NCBI GenBank assembly: GCA_963721405.1
Contig: CAVRJA010000003.1
Coordinates: 868,001 to 932,000, forward strand
Reading direction: 5' to 3'
Length of the DNA: 64,000 bases
DNA from: JAFNAG01 sp963721405
GTDB lineage: Bacteria > Acidobacteriota > UBA6911
In this document: positions 1 to 9,471 of the stretch, one piece after another
Layout: each line of letters begins with the position of its first letter
Position numbering within the stretch: the stretch's first letter is position 1
Position numbers and translations under genes: made by a program
Notes under the pieces: model-generated
The model's input: only the letters and a program-made list of their open reading frames with translations
Database searches by the model: none
What the model was told of the DNA's origin: nothing

Positions 1-394
1 CTTTCCCGCGGAAAAAGTGGTTAAATCCGACCTCGTAAAGCGTCGCCGTCGAAGCGTAGGTGGAGATGTGCCCGCCGATGCCGGACGAGAGGCGGTTCGC
101 GCGCACGACCATGGCCAGGGCATTCCAGCGGACCAGGCTCTTGACGCGCCGCTCGATCTCCCTGCTCCCCGGGTACGGCGGCTCGACATCAGCCGGTATG
201 GTGTTGATATAGGGAGTGGTCGCGACATAGGGAAGTTTTACACCCGATTCCTCGGCGCGGATGCGCAACTTCTGCAACAATCGTCCCACCCGCTCAGGAC
301 CGCCCGAATCCAGAACATAATCCAGCGAATCGAGCCACTCGCGTGTCTCGATCCGTTCCAATTCCCTGCTTTCCTGGCTGTGCGGCACCTGCAT
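1..394 (-). CDS. aceE: Pyruvate dehydrogenase E1, homodimeric type (N-terminal part)
   Basis: The reverse strand from 394 to the window edge reads without a stop for 131 codons and gives the typical N-terminus of the homodimeric, AceE-type pyruvate dehydrogenase E1. It opens with ETREWLDSLDYVL, then PYINTIPADVEPPYPG and ends in RLSSGIGGHISTYAS. The enzyme uses thiamine diphosphate to decarboxylate pyruvate and acetylate the E2 lipoyl groups in the cytoplasm. The ATG at 394 is preceded by GGAGG at the right distance, which decides the start. The rest of the gene lies outside the window. It is divergent from sucA, so E1 genes of two related 2-oxoacid dehydrogenase complexes share one roughly 250 bp promoter region. 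Confidence 0.93.
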   Translation of the reverse strand, partial: MQVPHSQESRELERIETREWLDSLDYVLDSGGPERVGRLLQKLRIRAEESGVKLPYVATTPYINTIPADVEPPYPGSREIERRVKSLVRWNALAMVVRANRLSSGIGGHISTYASTATLYEVGFNHFFRGK

Positions 395-640
395 TTCAAG
401 CCTCCGTCCGCAATGATAAAACCTATTAGCACATCTACATAACTTGCGACGATTTTGGGCTTCTGTCAAAAAAAATATCCCGCGGCATATGAGAGTTTGG
501 CGGAGTCAGCTGCAGGGGATGGCCTGGAGACCGGGCTGAAGCCCACTATACGTTGCTTCTGGAATTCGTTTGCGGCAGGCGCCGGCGTGCCGCCGGGGTG
601 GCCCAAGCCAGGGGCATGGGTTAGAATGTGCTGTATGTGT

Positions 641-3451
641 ATGGATGAGTGGGGAGGATTTTGCATATTCAACGCCGGTTATGTAGCGGAACTCTATGAA
701 CGCTACCGGCGGGATCGGGATTCCATCGACCCGGCCAGCCGTGCGATTTTCGCCGGCTGGACGCCGCCCTTGCCGAAAGCCGGCGCCGGGCCGACCGTCA
801 GCACAACGGGATACCCCTGTTCAAAGATCGTTCGCGCGGTTAACTATGCGGAGTCGATCCGCAAGTTCGGCTATATGGACGCGCAGATCGATCCGCTCGG
901 GAGTCCGCCGCCCGACGACCCGTCGCTGCACCCCGAAACCCACGGGATCACCGAGGCCGATTTGCGCAGCCTTCCAGCCGACATTGTGTCCGGATCGCTG
1001 GCGGAAGGGAGACGCAATGCATACGAAGTTGTCGGTGCGCTGCGCTCGGTCTACTGCTCCAGCATTGGCTATGATTACGCCCACTTGAGGGGCCCCGAGG
1101 AGCGCGAGTGGCTGGCTCAGGCCGCCGAAGCCGGCTGGTTCCGGCCGCCCGCCGATCCAATCGACGGCCGCGCGCTTCTGGAACGGCTGGTCGAAGTCGA
1201 GACCTTCTCGCGGTTTCTTCTGCACACCTTCCCCGGCAAGTCCATTTTTTGCGGGGAAGGGTTGGACATGTTGATCCCGATCCTGGATGAGGTGATCGCC
1301 GCCGCCGCAGGGGCGGGCACAAGCAACATCCTGATCGGAATGGCCCACCGCGCCCGGGTGAGTGTCCTCGCGCACGTCCTGCAGAAGCCAACCGCACAGA
1401 TCCTGGCCGAATTCAAAGATCCTATCCGGGGCCACAGTTTCCGCGAGAATCTGGGCTGGACCGGGGACGTGAAATATCACGCGGGGGCGCGCCGCGCCTT
1501 GAGCGGCGGCAGGGAGGTCAACATCGTCATTGCCATCCCCCCCAACCCGAGCCATCTCGAGGCCATCGACCCGGTCGTGGAAGGGATGGCACGCGCAGCC
1601 GGGGAGGAGACAGGATCCCAGGGGTCTCCGCGGTGCGACTTCACACGCACGCTGCCGATCCTGATACACGGCGACTCGAGCTTCATCGGCCAGGGAATCG
1701 TCGCCGAAACGCTCAATTTCGAGAGGCTTGCCGGCTACAGCACCGGCGGCACCGTCCACATCATCGCCAACAATCAACTGGGATACACCACTACGCCCGA
1801 GGAGTCGCGCAGCACCCTGTACGCCAGCGATCTCGCCCGGGGATTCAAGATCCCGATTGTGCACGTCAACGCCGACGACCCGGAAGCCTGCATCGGGGCG
1901 GCCCGGCTCGCCTACGCCTACCGCGCCCGTTTCCACCGCGATTTCATGATCGACCTGGTGGGCTATCGCCGGTTCGGGCACAACGAGGGGGATGAACCGC
2001 GATTTACCCAGCCCCTCATGTACCGGCAGATCGATCAACACCCGACCGTGCGGGAGATCTGGGCGCAAACCCTGATCGAAAAGGGGATCGTGGATTCAGA
2101 CTTGCCGGGACAACTCATTTCGGAACACACGGCGGCCCTGAACCATGCCTGGGAGGAACTGCGCCCCGAAGCGGAACTTGTCGAGCCCACCCCGCCGCAC
2201 CCCCCGGCTGGCGCCGCATTGAAAGCGCAAACTGCGGTCCCCGAAGACCGCTTGAGGGATCTGAATCGCGCGTTGCTGCAGCTGCCGCCCGAATTCACAG
2301 TCAACCGCAAATTGGAGAAAGCCCGGGAGCGGCGGATCAGAGCCCTTGACGTCCCGGATGCAAGGACCATTCAGTGGGCAACCGCCGAGGAGCTGGCCCT
2401 GGCCTCCATCCTGGCGGATGGCGTCGCCGTCCGAATGACGGGTCAGGATGTCGGGCGCGGCACCTTCAGCCAGCGGCACTTCATTCTCCACGACGCCAGA
2501 ACTGGAATATGCCACATTCCGCTGCAGGCGTTGCCCCAGGCTCGCGCGGCGTTCGGGATTCACAACAGCCCGCTCACCGAAAATGCAGCGGTTGGCTTCG
2601 AGTACGGCTACAGCCTCCAGGAGCCGGGACGGCTTGTGATCTGGGAGGCGCAGTATGGAGACTTCATCAATGGGGCCCAGGTGATGATCGACGAGTTCAT
2701 CCTATCCGCCCGGGCCAAGTGGGGACTGACGCCTTCGCTCGTCCTGCTGCTGCCTCATGGATTCGAAGGCCAGGGGCCGGACCATTCCAGCGCGCGCCCG
2801 GAGCGAGTTCTCCAGCTGGCTGCCGAAACCAATGTCCGGATCGCGAACTGCACAACAGCAGCCCAATATTTTCACCTCCTGCGCAGACAGGCAGCCCTTC
2901 TGACCGTGGACCCACTCCCGCTCGTCGTGATGACGCCGAAGAGCCTGCTGCGCCACCCCCTGGTCGCATCCACCCTGCGCGACCTGGCCGAAGGAAGCTG
3001 GCAACGTGTGATCGACGACGACCGCACGAAACGCAATCCGGAGGAAGTGCGCCGCCTGGTTTTGTGCAGCGGAAAAACCTATGTCGACCTGGTCGGCAGT
3101 CCCGGCCGGGAACAGCCCCCTTGGCTCGCCATCTGCCGCGTGGAGCAATTGTGTCCGTTCCCGCAGGAGGCCCTCAAACAGGTATTCTCCGGCTACCCGC
3201 ACCTCGAGGAAGTTGTCTGGGTGCAGGAAGAGCCGGAAAACATGGGCGCATGGGACTTCGCGCGTCCGCGGCTGCGCCGGCTGATCCAGGGGCGCTGGCC
3301 GTTGCGCTATCTCGGCCGGGACCGCAGTTCCAGCCCCGCCGAGGGTTCGTTTGCGAGGCACGCGCACAACCAGGATGCGATCGTCCGCCAGGCTTTCAAT
3401 CCGCACCTCGAGATCGGCCGCGAGGACATGGTGCTGATCGAAAGACTCTAG
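641..3451 (+). CDS. sucA: 2-oxoglutarate dehydrogenase E1 component
   Basis: This thiamine-dependent E1 decarboxylates 2-oxoglutarate in the TCA cycle and hands the succinyl group to SucB. Landmarks in order: the E2-binding N-terminus FNAGYVAELYERY, the GMAHRARVSVLAHVLQKP block, NPSHLEAIDPVVEG, GDSSFIGQGIVAETLNFE, NNQLGYTT for cofactor and metal binding, and RRFGHNEGDEP. Length from the chosen ATG is about 936 residues, normal for the family. The reading frame stays open upstream to 455, but the extra residues resemble no E1 N-terminus, so I placed the start at the third of three nearby ATGs (626, 635, 641). No clear ribosome binding site supports any of them. sucB follows 22 bases downstream. 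Confidence 0.93.
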   Translation: MDEWGGFCIFNAGYVAELYERYRRDRDSIDPASRAIFAGWTPPLPKAGAGPTVSTTGYPCSKIVRAVNYAESIRKFGYMDAQIDPLGSPPPDDPSLHPETHGITEADLRSLPADIVSGSLAEGRRNAYEVVGALRSVYCSSIGYDYAHLRGPEEREWLAQAAEAGWFRPPADPIDGRALLERLVEVETFSRFLLHTFPGKSIFCGEGLDMLIPILDEVIAAAAGAGTSNILIGMAHRARVSVLAHVLQKPTAQILAEFKDPIRGHSFRENLGWTGDVKYHAGARRALSGGREVNIVIAIPPNPSHLEAIDPVVEGMARAAGEETGSQGSPRCDFTRTLPILIHGDSSFIGQGIVAETLNFERLAGYSTGGTVHIIANNQLGYTTTPEESRSTLYASDLARGFKIPIVHVNADDPEACIGAARLAYAYRARFHRDFMIDLVGYRRFGHNEGDEPRFTQPLMYRQIDQHPTVREIWAQTLIEKGIVDSDLPGQLISEHTAALNHAWEELRPEAELVEPTPPHPPAGAALKAQTAVPEDRLRDLNRALLQLPPEFTVNRKLEKARERRIRALDVPDARTIQWATAEELALASILADGVAVRMTGQDVGRGTFSQRHFILHDARTGICHIPLQALPQARAAFGIHNSPLTENAAVGFEYGYSLQEPGRLVIWEAQYGDFINGAQVMIDEFILSARAKWGLTPSLVLLLPHGFEGQGPDHSSARPERVLQLAAETNVRIANCTTAAQYFHLLRRQAALLTVDPLPLVVMTPKSLLRHPLVASTLRDLAEGSWQRVIDDDRTKRNPEEVRRLVLCSGKTYVDLVGSPGREQPPWLAICRVEQLCPFPQEALKQVFSGYPHLEEVVWVQEEPENMGAWDFARPRLRRLIQGRWPLRYLGRDRSSSPAEGSFARHAHNQDAIVRQAFNPHLEIGREDMVLIERL

Positions 3452-3473
3452 GACACGACGAGAGGTACAGATC

Positions 3474-4715
3474 ATGCCCGTCAATATCGTCGTACCCGAG
3501 CTGGGAGAATCGGTCGTCGAAGCCACCGTCGGTCAATGGCGCAAGGCCGTCGGCGACCGTGTTTCCGTGGGTGAAGTGGTCGTGGAACTCGAAACCGAAA
3601 AGGTGGATCTCGAAGTGGGCGCGGCCCAGGGGGGCACGCTTGCCAGGATCACACGCAAGGAAGGGGAGACGGTCAAAATCGGCGACATTCTCGGGACGAT
3701 CGATGAATCGACAACCGGCACGCCGGTCGAAGCGGGAGAACGACGCCAGTTCCAGAGGGAGACGGCAATCTCTCCGGCGCAGCCGCCTCCCGTCCCGCTT
3801 GCCGATTCCGCGGCCGCCCCAAGAGCGACTCCTTCCGCCCGCAGACTCGCCCTCGAGCGAGATGTCGATCTGCGGCAGGTCCGCCCGGCGGTGGAAGGCG
3901 GCCCGATCACGGCCGCCGACATCGCCGAAAATGCCCCTGTCCAAACGGGACCGGCGACAGCTGCACCTGTGCCGGCTGCCCCTGCGGGTCCGCAGCCTAC
4001 GACTCCTGCATCGACGCGCACCGAGGAGCGGGTGCGCATGTCCCGGCGGCGACAAACCATCGCAGTCCGCCTCGTGGAAGCGCTCCATAACGCGGCCATG
4101 GTCACGACGTTCAACGATATCGACATGTACGCCGTCATGGAGCTGCGCCGGCGGCACATGGATTCATTTAAACAACAATACGGGGTCAGCCTCGGGATCG
4201 CCTCCTTTTTTGTAAAGGCGGCCATCGCCGCCCTGCGCGCCTTTCCGCGCCTGAACGCTGAAATTCAGGGGGACGAGATGGTGCTCAAACACTACTACGA
4301 CATCGGCGTCGCCGTCGGTGCGCGCGATGGGTTGGTGGTGCCGGTTCTCCGCGATGCCGACCGCCTGTCGTTCGGGGAGCTTGAACAGGCGATCAAGGCA
4401 TACGCTCGAAAGGCGGAGGACGACGCGCTGACCCTGGAGGACCTGCGCGGCGGCACATTCACCATCAGCAACGGAGGCGTGTTCGGCTCGCTGCTGTCGA
4501 CACCGATCCTCAACCCGCCGCAGGTAGGGATCCTGGGACTTCACCGGATCGAGGACCGCCCGATCAGTGTCGCAGGGGAGGTGCGAATCCGCCCCATGAT
4601 GTACGCAGCCCTCAGCTACGACCACCGCATCGTGGATGGCCTGGAAGCAGTCCGCTTCCTCAAACACCTCAAGGAACTGGTCGAAAGCCCGGGAAAGCTC
4701 CTCCTCGAGGGATAG
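3474..4715 (+). CDS. sucB: Dihydrolipoyllysine succinyltransferase (E2)
   Basis: E2 core of the 2-oxoglutarate dehydrogenase complex, forming succinyl-CoA. The N-terminal lipoyl domain (about residues 1-75) carries the lipoylated lysine in ETEKVDLEV (Lys43). A Pro/Ala-rich linker leads to a peripheral-subunit-binding domain (ATPSARRLALERDVDLRQV, about 118-150). The catalytic acyltransferase domain ends with the active-site motif SYDHRIVDG (His about 383). The 413-residue length fits a single-lipoyl E2. It is in an operon with sucA. No E3 (lpd) gene follows, so the complex must use one encoded elsewhere. Confidence 0.93.
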   Translation: MPVNIVVPELGESVVEATVGQWRKAVGDRVSVGEVVVELETEKVDLEVGAAQGGTLARITRKEGETVKIGDILGTIDESTTGTPVEAGERRQFQRETAISPAQPPPVPLADSAAAPRATPSARRLALERDVDLRQVRPAVEGGPITAADIAENAPVQTGPATAAPVPAAPAGPQPTTPASTRTEERVRMSRRRQTIAVRLVEALHNAAMVTTFNDIDMYAVMELRRRHMDSFKQQYGVSLGIASFFVKAAIAALRAFPRLNAEIQGDEMVLKHYYDIGVAVGARDGLVVPVLRDADRLSFGELEQAIKAYARKAEDDALTLEDLRGGTFTISNGGVFGSLLSTPILNPPQVGILGLHRIEDRPISVAGEVRIRPMMYAALSYDHRIVDGLEAVRFLKHLKELVESPGKLLLEG

Positions 4716-4723
4716 CCCCCCCA

Positions 4724-5596
4724 CTATTTTTTCCAGGACCTCCGGGCTAAAAGCAGGACCGCCACACCTGAGCCGAGCAGCAACAGGGTATTCGGCTCCG
4801 GAATCCCGGGAACATCTATGAACGAGTCGGGCGGCGTGACGATGAACGGGGTGACGGGAGGGACGATGACGGGAACGGTATATCGCAAGGGCCACTCTCG
4901 CGGACCGGGCAGTTCCACCAGATTCACGGGGATTGGCAGGGGAGGGAGGGGCGGAAGCGCAAACTCGAATCTCAGCAGCCGGTCCCCGAGGTCAGGTATA
5001 TCCAGTGTTGGCAGTTCCGGCTCCTCGAGGGGAATCGGAATATCGAAGGCCTCCGACGGCGGCTCTTCCATCGAGGTCGGCGCCTGCGGGAGAACCGCCA
5101 CGCGGTTGCCGCAGCGCGTCCGGGCAAAACTCCGCCCGTCCGTGATGAGCGTCTCGCCCTTCGGGAGTTTTACCTGTTTTGCCGTCCAGAAGATCTTTTC
5201 ATTCAGCCTGTAGGAGACATGCACGAGTCTCTCCTGCTCCACCCGTACGACCCGTGCGTCCTCCGTCGTGAAATCGGTGTAGTGAGCGGCAACCACCGGG
5301 TCCTGATTCGTCTCGCGGGCGAGTTCACTTCGGTTCTGGACACCGCCGGGAATGACGGAGTGCGGGTAGACGACTCGCTTAGCTGTAATCGTTTCCGGGG
5401 GTGGGGCGACGTCCTTCGCGGGTGGAATCAACGCGGGCGCCGTACGGATGCTTTTGGCCTCCCTGGAGACCACCGCCGGCTTTGCGAAAAAAACCAATGC
5501 CGAACACAGAATGGCGCAGACAAACACCCCGACCTTGGTGTGTTTCCTTCTCCGTCGGCGCACGCGTGATGAGGTCTTCTCTGGAGTCGCCGCCAT
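4724..5596 (-). CDS. PEP-CTERM sorting-domain protein
   Basis: The protein starts with a basic patch (RVRRRRRKHTK) and one hydrophobic segment (about residues 20-38), so the bulk is predicted outside the inner membrane. The C-terminus is a PEP-CTERM signal: PEPNTLLLLGSGVAVLLLA followed by RRSWKK. In this family the signal directs processing by an exosortase. The middle is rich in proline and acidic residues (LEEPELPTLDIPDLGDR and PPLPPLPIP) with no enzyme domain I can recognise. AGGAGCCAGGG precedes the ATG and fixes the start. It converges on sucB with 8 bases between stops. No exosortase gene lies in the window. Confidence 0.75.
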   Translation of the reverse strand: MAATPEKTSSRVRRRRRKHTKVGVFVCAILCSALVFFAKPAVVSREAKSIRTAPALIPPAKDVAPPPETITAKRVVYPHSVIPGGVQNRSELARETNQDPVVAAHYTDFTTEDARVVRVEQERLVHVSYRLNEKIFWTAKQVKLPKGETLITDGRSFARTRCGNRVAVLPQAPTSMEEPPSEAFDIPIPLEEPELPTLDIPDLGDRLLRFEFALPPLPPLPIPVNLVELPGPREWPLRYTVPVIVPPVTPFIVTPPDSFIDVPGIPEPNTLLLLGSGVAVLLLARRSWKK

Positions 5597-6199
5597 CCCT
5601 GGCTCCTGCGAACAATGTATACAGAATCACACTTAAAAAGCGGATCAGGAATTCAAATCCACATCTTGCTGAAACCTTGCCTTATACCACGACCTGAGCC
5701 GCGGCACGAATACCATTCCAACGAAATCGGTGCTGTGCAATTTCCTTCTGTCCCGCGGCACTCAGGGAAACTCATTCCATGAAGTTCGGCCACTCGCGTA
5801 CCGGCCGGCCCTGCGATTCTCCTTCTCCGTCGGGACAGGAGTGTGCTCCTGATCCATACAACCTGCCCACTCCAATATCGACCAAACGTCGCGGATCCTT
5901 GAGTGTTTCGCCTGAGTTCGTCCGCCGGTCCCAGCAAAACAAATCCAGCGCAGAACGGCCGACGAGGCCGTCCAACGGTCGATCCGGAGTGGATCAGGCC
6001 GAAGACATCCGGTTCCATCTGTCAGTTTCCTTGTTGGCAGCCTGGCAGGCACACACTGATGCCGCGCCTTCGGCGCTCGTGGACGCGTCCTGCGTCATAT
6101 TCAGAGATAAAACCACCGCCTTGGAGAGATTTCCGGGAGGTCCTGGGACCGGACAGTCCGCACTGGCAGACCTGCCGGGCCCGGGATAGAATCACAGCC
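5597..6199. other. Intergenic region, no gene supported
   Basis: About 600 bases between two divergent genes. Several overlapping open frames exist but none resembles a protein or has a good ribosome binding site. A perfect 6-bp stem hairpin, CAGGAG-TGTG-CTCCTG, lies at 5836-5851. Promoters of both flanking genes presumably lie here, but I cannot place them with confidence. Confidence 0.5.
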
Positions 6200-6667
6200 A
6201 TGAAGATCAGCGCAGGATTGCTCATGTACAGGCGCCATGGGGACAATCTCGAGGTGCTCCTCGTGCATCCGGGAGGTCCGCTGTGGCGACACCGCGACGA
6301 GGGGGCATGGTCGGCTCCCAAGGGAGAGATCGGACCGGCCGAAGAGGCACTCTCCGCAGCGGTGCGGGAGTTCAGGGAGGAAACAGGGATTGACCCGGGA
6401 GAGCCATTCCTGGAGCTCTCCCCCATCCGGCAAAAGGGGGGCAAAGTCGTCAGGATCTGGGCCTTTCAGGGGGACTGCAATCCGGCCGAAATCCGGAGCA
6501 ACACTTTCAAGCTGGAATGGCCTCCTCATTCGGGCGTAATGCAGGAGTTTCCCGAAATCGATCGAGCCGCGTTTTTCGGCATCACGGAGGCGCGACGCAA
6601 GATCAATCCGGCGCAGATTCCTCTTCTGGACGAGCTCTTGGGAAAAGCCTGCTTAGGCGCTTCCTAA
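6200..6667 (+). CDS. NUDIX hydrolase, diadenosine/NTP pyrophosphatase-like
   Basis: A 155-residue single-domain NUDIX protein. The Nudix box is complete: G-x5-E-x7-REFREETGI, so the metal-binding glutamates are present. The N-terminus KISAGLLMYRRHGDNLEVLLVHPGG and the KGEIGPAEE stretch are typical of small NUDIX enzymes that hydrolyse dinucleoside polyphosphates or other NDP-X compounds in the cytoplasm. The substrate cannot be told from sequence. The frame is open further upstream, but the ATG at 6200 matches the usual family N-terminus. Its last four bases overlap the end of the convergent cyclodeaminase-like gene. Confidence 0.88.
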   Translation: MKISAGLLMYRRHGDNLEVLLVHPGGPLWRHRDEGAWSAPKGEIGPAEEALSAAVREFREETGIDPGEPFLELSPIRQKGGKVVRIWAFQGDCNPAEIRSNTFKLEWPPHSGVMQEFPEIDRAAFFGITEARRKINPAQIPLLDELLGKACLGAS

Positions 6668-7611
6668 CCTCGCAGGGCTTCGAAGACGGCTTTCGCGATC
6701 TGGATGTCCTGGACGGCGACGCCGGTCAAATCGGCGACGGTGACCTGGCTGTCTGCGGTTCTTCCCGGCGCCTCCCCGGCAATCACTTTCCCCAGTTCGA
6801 GAATATGCTCCTCCCGGATCAAGCCGGCGCGCAGCGCGTGAGCGATCTCACCCCGCACGCGACACTGCGATAGGCTGTCGGCGACCACCCGATCCGCCCG
6901 CTTCAATATTGCGGGATCGAGCTCCTGTTTGTGGGCAGCGTCAGCCCCTACGGCCGTGATGTGGGTTCCCGGCCGGATCTGTCCGTCCCTGAGGAGCGGC
7001 GCTGTGGCGACGGTGGCCGTCACGATTAGGCTGCAGTTTGCCGTGACCGCTTCCGCATCGAGAGTCGTGTCTACAGAAAATCCGGCCTGTTCCATTTCCA
7101 TTCGATATTTTTCGAGCCTGTCCGGGTGCCGGCCCCAGGCAAGAACCTTCCGGCAACTCGTCACCAGTCGCAGATAACGGAGCTGCAGCCGGGCCTGCAC
7201 CCCGGTACCGAGGATCCCGATGCATCGAATCTGCCGCGGGGCGAGGTACTTCGCGGCGATCGCTCCGGCTACGGCGGTGCGCACGTCGGTGAGGTACCCT
7301 TCATCCAGGAGAATGCTCTGGAGCACGCCCGTGCTCCGGGAGAAAAGCAGCATCAATCCGTTGCCCGAGGGCAGGTTCAATTCCGGATTTCGGTAGAATC
7401 CCGAGGCAACTTTGATCACGTAGTACGGATCGTCAAGCAGGTATCCGTACTTGATGTGGACATCGCCGGGAGGATCCTCAAACAGCAGTTCGCCGACCGG
7501 CGGCACGACGGCCTTCCCCGCGGAATACGCGACGAAACCGGCTTCCAGTGCAGGGAGGATGTCTATGTTGGGCAACACCCGCTTGATCGCATCGATGCTG
7601 ATGATCTTCAT
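6664..7611 (-). CDS. Ornithine cyclodeaminase / mu-crystallin family protein
   Basis: NAD(P)-dependent enzyme of the ornithine cyclodeaminase, alanine dehydrogenase and ketimine reductase family, about 315 residues. The N-terminal half carries the substrate domain (HIKYGYLLDDPYYVIKVASGF). The Rossmann nucleotide-binding loop is GILGTGVQARLQLRYL, followed by WGRHPDRLEKY and ITAVGADAAHKQELDP. The ATG at 7611 follows GGAGG and matches the family N-terminus. The frame stays open upstream into the neighbouring radical SAM gene but that part is not coding. Whether it makes proline, alanine or another imino acid product cannot be decided here. Confidence 0.87.
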   Translation of the reverse strand: MKIISIDAIKRVLPNIDILPALEAGFVAYSAGKAVVPPVGELLFEDPPGDVHIKYGYLLDDPYYVIKVASGFYRNPELNLPSGNGLMLLFSRSTGVLQSILLDEGYLTDVRTAVAGAIAAKYLAPRQIRCIGILGTGVQARLQLRYLRLVTSCRKVLAWGRHPDRLEKYRMEMEQAGFSVDTTLDAEAVTANCSLIVTATVATAPLLRDGQIRPGTHITAVGADAAHKQELDPAILKRADRVVADSLSQCRVRGEIAHALRAGLIREEHILELGKVIAGEAPGRTADSQVTVADLTGVAVQDIQIAKAVFEALRG

Positions 7612-7651
7612 AAAACCTCCGGTGGCCAGGACCGCGACCGGCGGTGCCGTG

Positions 7652-8635
7652 TCAATCTTGGCTCCGGCCGGATCGATTCGCAATCTGCTGCGAAGGGTAG
7701 CGGCAGGCTGCGGCACTCCAGAACCGCTCCCCGAAGCGTTCCACTACCTGGGCTTCCCCGCCGGCGGAAAGCCGGCGCAGGGCTTCCTCCACCTGCCCCG
7801 GAGACCAGCGTTCAAGCGCATTCCTCAAGTCCTGCTCTGTCATCGGGTGCCGCCCGATAATTGCAAGCACCGCGTCCGACACGTTGTCGTATCCGGAAAG
7901 ATCAAATGACCCACCGGACGAACCAACTGTCCGCGCGCGGCTGCCCAGGATGACTTCCGCCATGCGCACTCCGCCTTCGTCCGGGAGTTCCACGTTCGGC
8001 TCCGCGGGAGGACGGCTTGGAAGGCTAATGTGCACCTGATCCGGCTGAATCTTATCCAGAGCGCCTGCGATCTCCAGCAGGGCAGCTTCACTGTCGTTGA
8101 CGCCCTTCATCAACATGACCTCAATCCACAGCTGCCCCGGATATTCGCGGCGGAACTCGATCATGCCCTGCAACAGCAGTTCGAACGTCAATTCCGGCCA
8201 GGGGCGGTTGATCTGCCGATAGAGCCGCGCGTTCCCGGCGTCGAGCGACGATAGCACCGCATCGGTATCGTGCAGGTCCCGACGAACTTCCGGCAAGTAC
8301 AGGAGGGAGCCGTTCGTGATTACAGCCACAGGGAGCCGGGTCAGGACTTTGATCTGCCGCACCAGCCATCCAATGCCGGCGTGCAACGTGGTTTCGCCGG
8401 ATCCGACCAGGGTGACCCAGTCGATGGCGCCGGGCTTGTGGCCCGCCAGCGCCTCCTTCACTTCCTGAAGGATGTCTTCGCGCGGGAAGTATTCGCGGCG
8501 TTCGTTGGAGAGCGGAACCGTGCGCCCCAGCTGGCAGTACACACAGTTCCAGTTGCACACCTTGAGCGGCAGCGGATCGACGCCCAGGGACTGCCCCAAT
8601 CGCCTGGAAGGCAGCGGCCCGAAGACAAACCTCAT
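7652..8635 (-). CDS. Radical SAM protein, COG0731-like
   Basis: About 327 residues. The radical SAM cluster motif is CNWNCVYC (CX3CX2C) in the context DPLPLKVCNWNCVYCQLG. Downstream are TLVGSGETTLHAGIGWL and ITNGSLLYLPEVRRDL, consistent with the TIM-barrel core of COG0731-type proteins (distantly related to wybutosine-pathway enzymes). The C-terminal 80 residues look like a small winged-helix domain (MTEQDLRNALERWSPGQVEEALRRL). The start at 8635 is preceded by GAGGG. The reaction is unknown. It is in tandem with the cyclodeaminase-like gene 40 bases downstream and may share its transcript. Confidence 0.8.
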   Translation of the reverse strand: MRFVFGPLPSRRLGQSLGVDPLPLKVCNWNCVYCQLGRTVPLSNERREYFPREDILQEVKEALAGHKPGAIDWVTLVGSGETTLHAGIGWLVRQIKVLTRLPVAVITNGSLLYLPEVRRDLHDTDAVLSSLDAGNARLYRQINRPWPELTFELLLQGMIEFRREYPGQLWIEVMLMKGVNDSEAALLEIAGALDKIQPDQVHISLPSRPPAEPNVELPDEGGVRMAEVILGSRARTVGSSGGSFDLSGYDNVSDAVLAIIGRHPMTEQDLRNALERWSPGQVEEALRRLSAGGEAQVVERFGERFWSAAACRYPSQQIANRSGRSQD

Positions 8636-8857
8636 ATGCCGATTTCCCTCGCTCCCCTCCGGCGCACGGCCGTCGCGCCTCCGGACTCCGGCATCCCGGA
8701 GTCCCGGCACATCCGAATACGGCACCCTGGAATTCAAGGAGGAATTATGCGCTCAGGGCGCACTGCGTTCCACAGGATTGTCGAAAGAGAATCGATTCAA
8801 AAGCACCGGGGACACGCAGCGGGGAAAACCTCCGCACCACGCCCTGCCGGCTGTTCG

Positions 8858-9193
8858 CTAGCGCCCCCCGCTCAGTGCTTCGAGGTGCGCACGGAACAGC
8901 TCACAAGTGCCGTAATCCTCATCATTGCAACGCGAGAGGTACTCTTCACCATAGGGGATGAATTTAGTGACCGACGAAGCAGAGCAATAACGCGCCGGCG
9001 CTTCCTGGAGGAAGGGACATTGCGATTCTGTGGCCAGTTTTGTCCCGTGCTGCCGGGCAAGCGGGCACCCTGCGTAATCTTCCGTGGAGCATTTTTCCCG
9101 GTCGGCTTGCCCCGGAGTCTGCACGATCAGCTTCTTGAATGCCGACACCCGGCAGTACTTCACCGTTGCTTCCTTGAGATAAGGGCACCTCAT
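8858..9193 (-). CDS. Duplicated Cys-rich small protein, unknown function
   Basis: A 111-residue protein made of two copies of one motif. Each copy has C-P-(Y/F)-L-(K/Q)-E-A, then YC about eight residues after the first Cys, a (K)(L/F)I stretch, and C-x3-EDY-x2-C ending in L-(A/F)R. Copy 1 spans about residues 3-48 and copy 2 about 59-103. Four cysteines per copy sit at equivalent positions, suggesting two metal or Fe-S sites. I do not recognise a named family with certainty. It lies upstream of, and in the same direction as, the radical SAM gene, which may be a functional hint. Confidence 0.6.
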   Translation of the reverse strand: MRCPYLKEATVKYCRVSAFKKLIVQTPGQADREKCSTEDYAGCPLARQHGTKLATESQCPFLQEAPARYCSASSVTKFIPYGEEYLSRCNDEDYGTCELFRAHLEALSGGR

Positions 9194-9395
9194 GCCCGGC
9201 TCTCCGTCGATTCCAGAATGATTTAAAAGCGATTCAGTCCTTACCCGCGCTCAGTACCATCTAGCGCACCATCCCTGCGCATTCACAGGCAATATCCGTA
9301 CCATGCCGGCCCCGGGCAGGCACCGGCATAACCTATTGATTTATTAACGGAAAACAGGATACTTCCCACGCTCCTTCAGGCAGGACAAGGGATAC

Positions 9396-9414
9396 TTGTC
9401 GGCATTGCCGACAA
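9396..9414. promoter_or_regulatory. Perfect 8-bp inverted repeat
   Basis: TTGTCGGC-ATT-GCCGACAA is a perfect dyad in the 278-base gap between tal-pgi and the Cys-rich gene. It has no T-run on either side, so it looks more like an operator or a processing site than an intrinsic terminator. It lies downstream of the tal-pgi stop. Confidence 0.3.
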
Positions 9415-9471
9415 CACCGTCTTGAATCCCTACACACGGGCGCGGGAAGATTGCCGATCCTCGCGGCAGTG

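Noticed and set aside
455..640. N-terminal extension of sucA
   Set aside because: The frame is open, but the residues resemble no E1 protein, and ATG codons much closer to the conserved FNAGYV motif exist.
821..2068. Long reverse-strand open frame opposite sucA
   Set aside because: High GC leaves several open frames here; the forward frame carries all E1 motifs, while the reverse one shows no recognisable protein.
2374..4215. 613-codon forward frame across sucA-sucB
   Set aside because: It is a shifted shadow of both genes, rich in Pro, Arg and Ser, and crosses the boundary between them.
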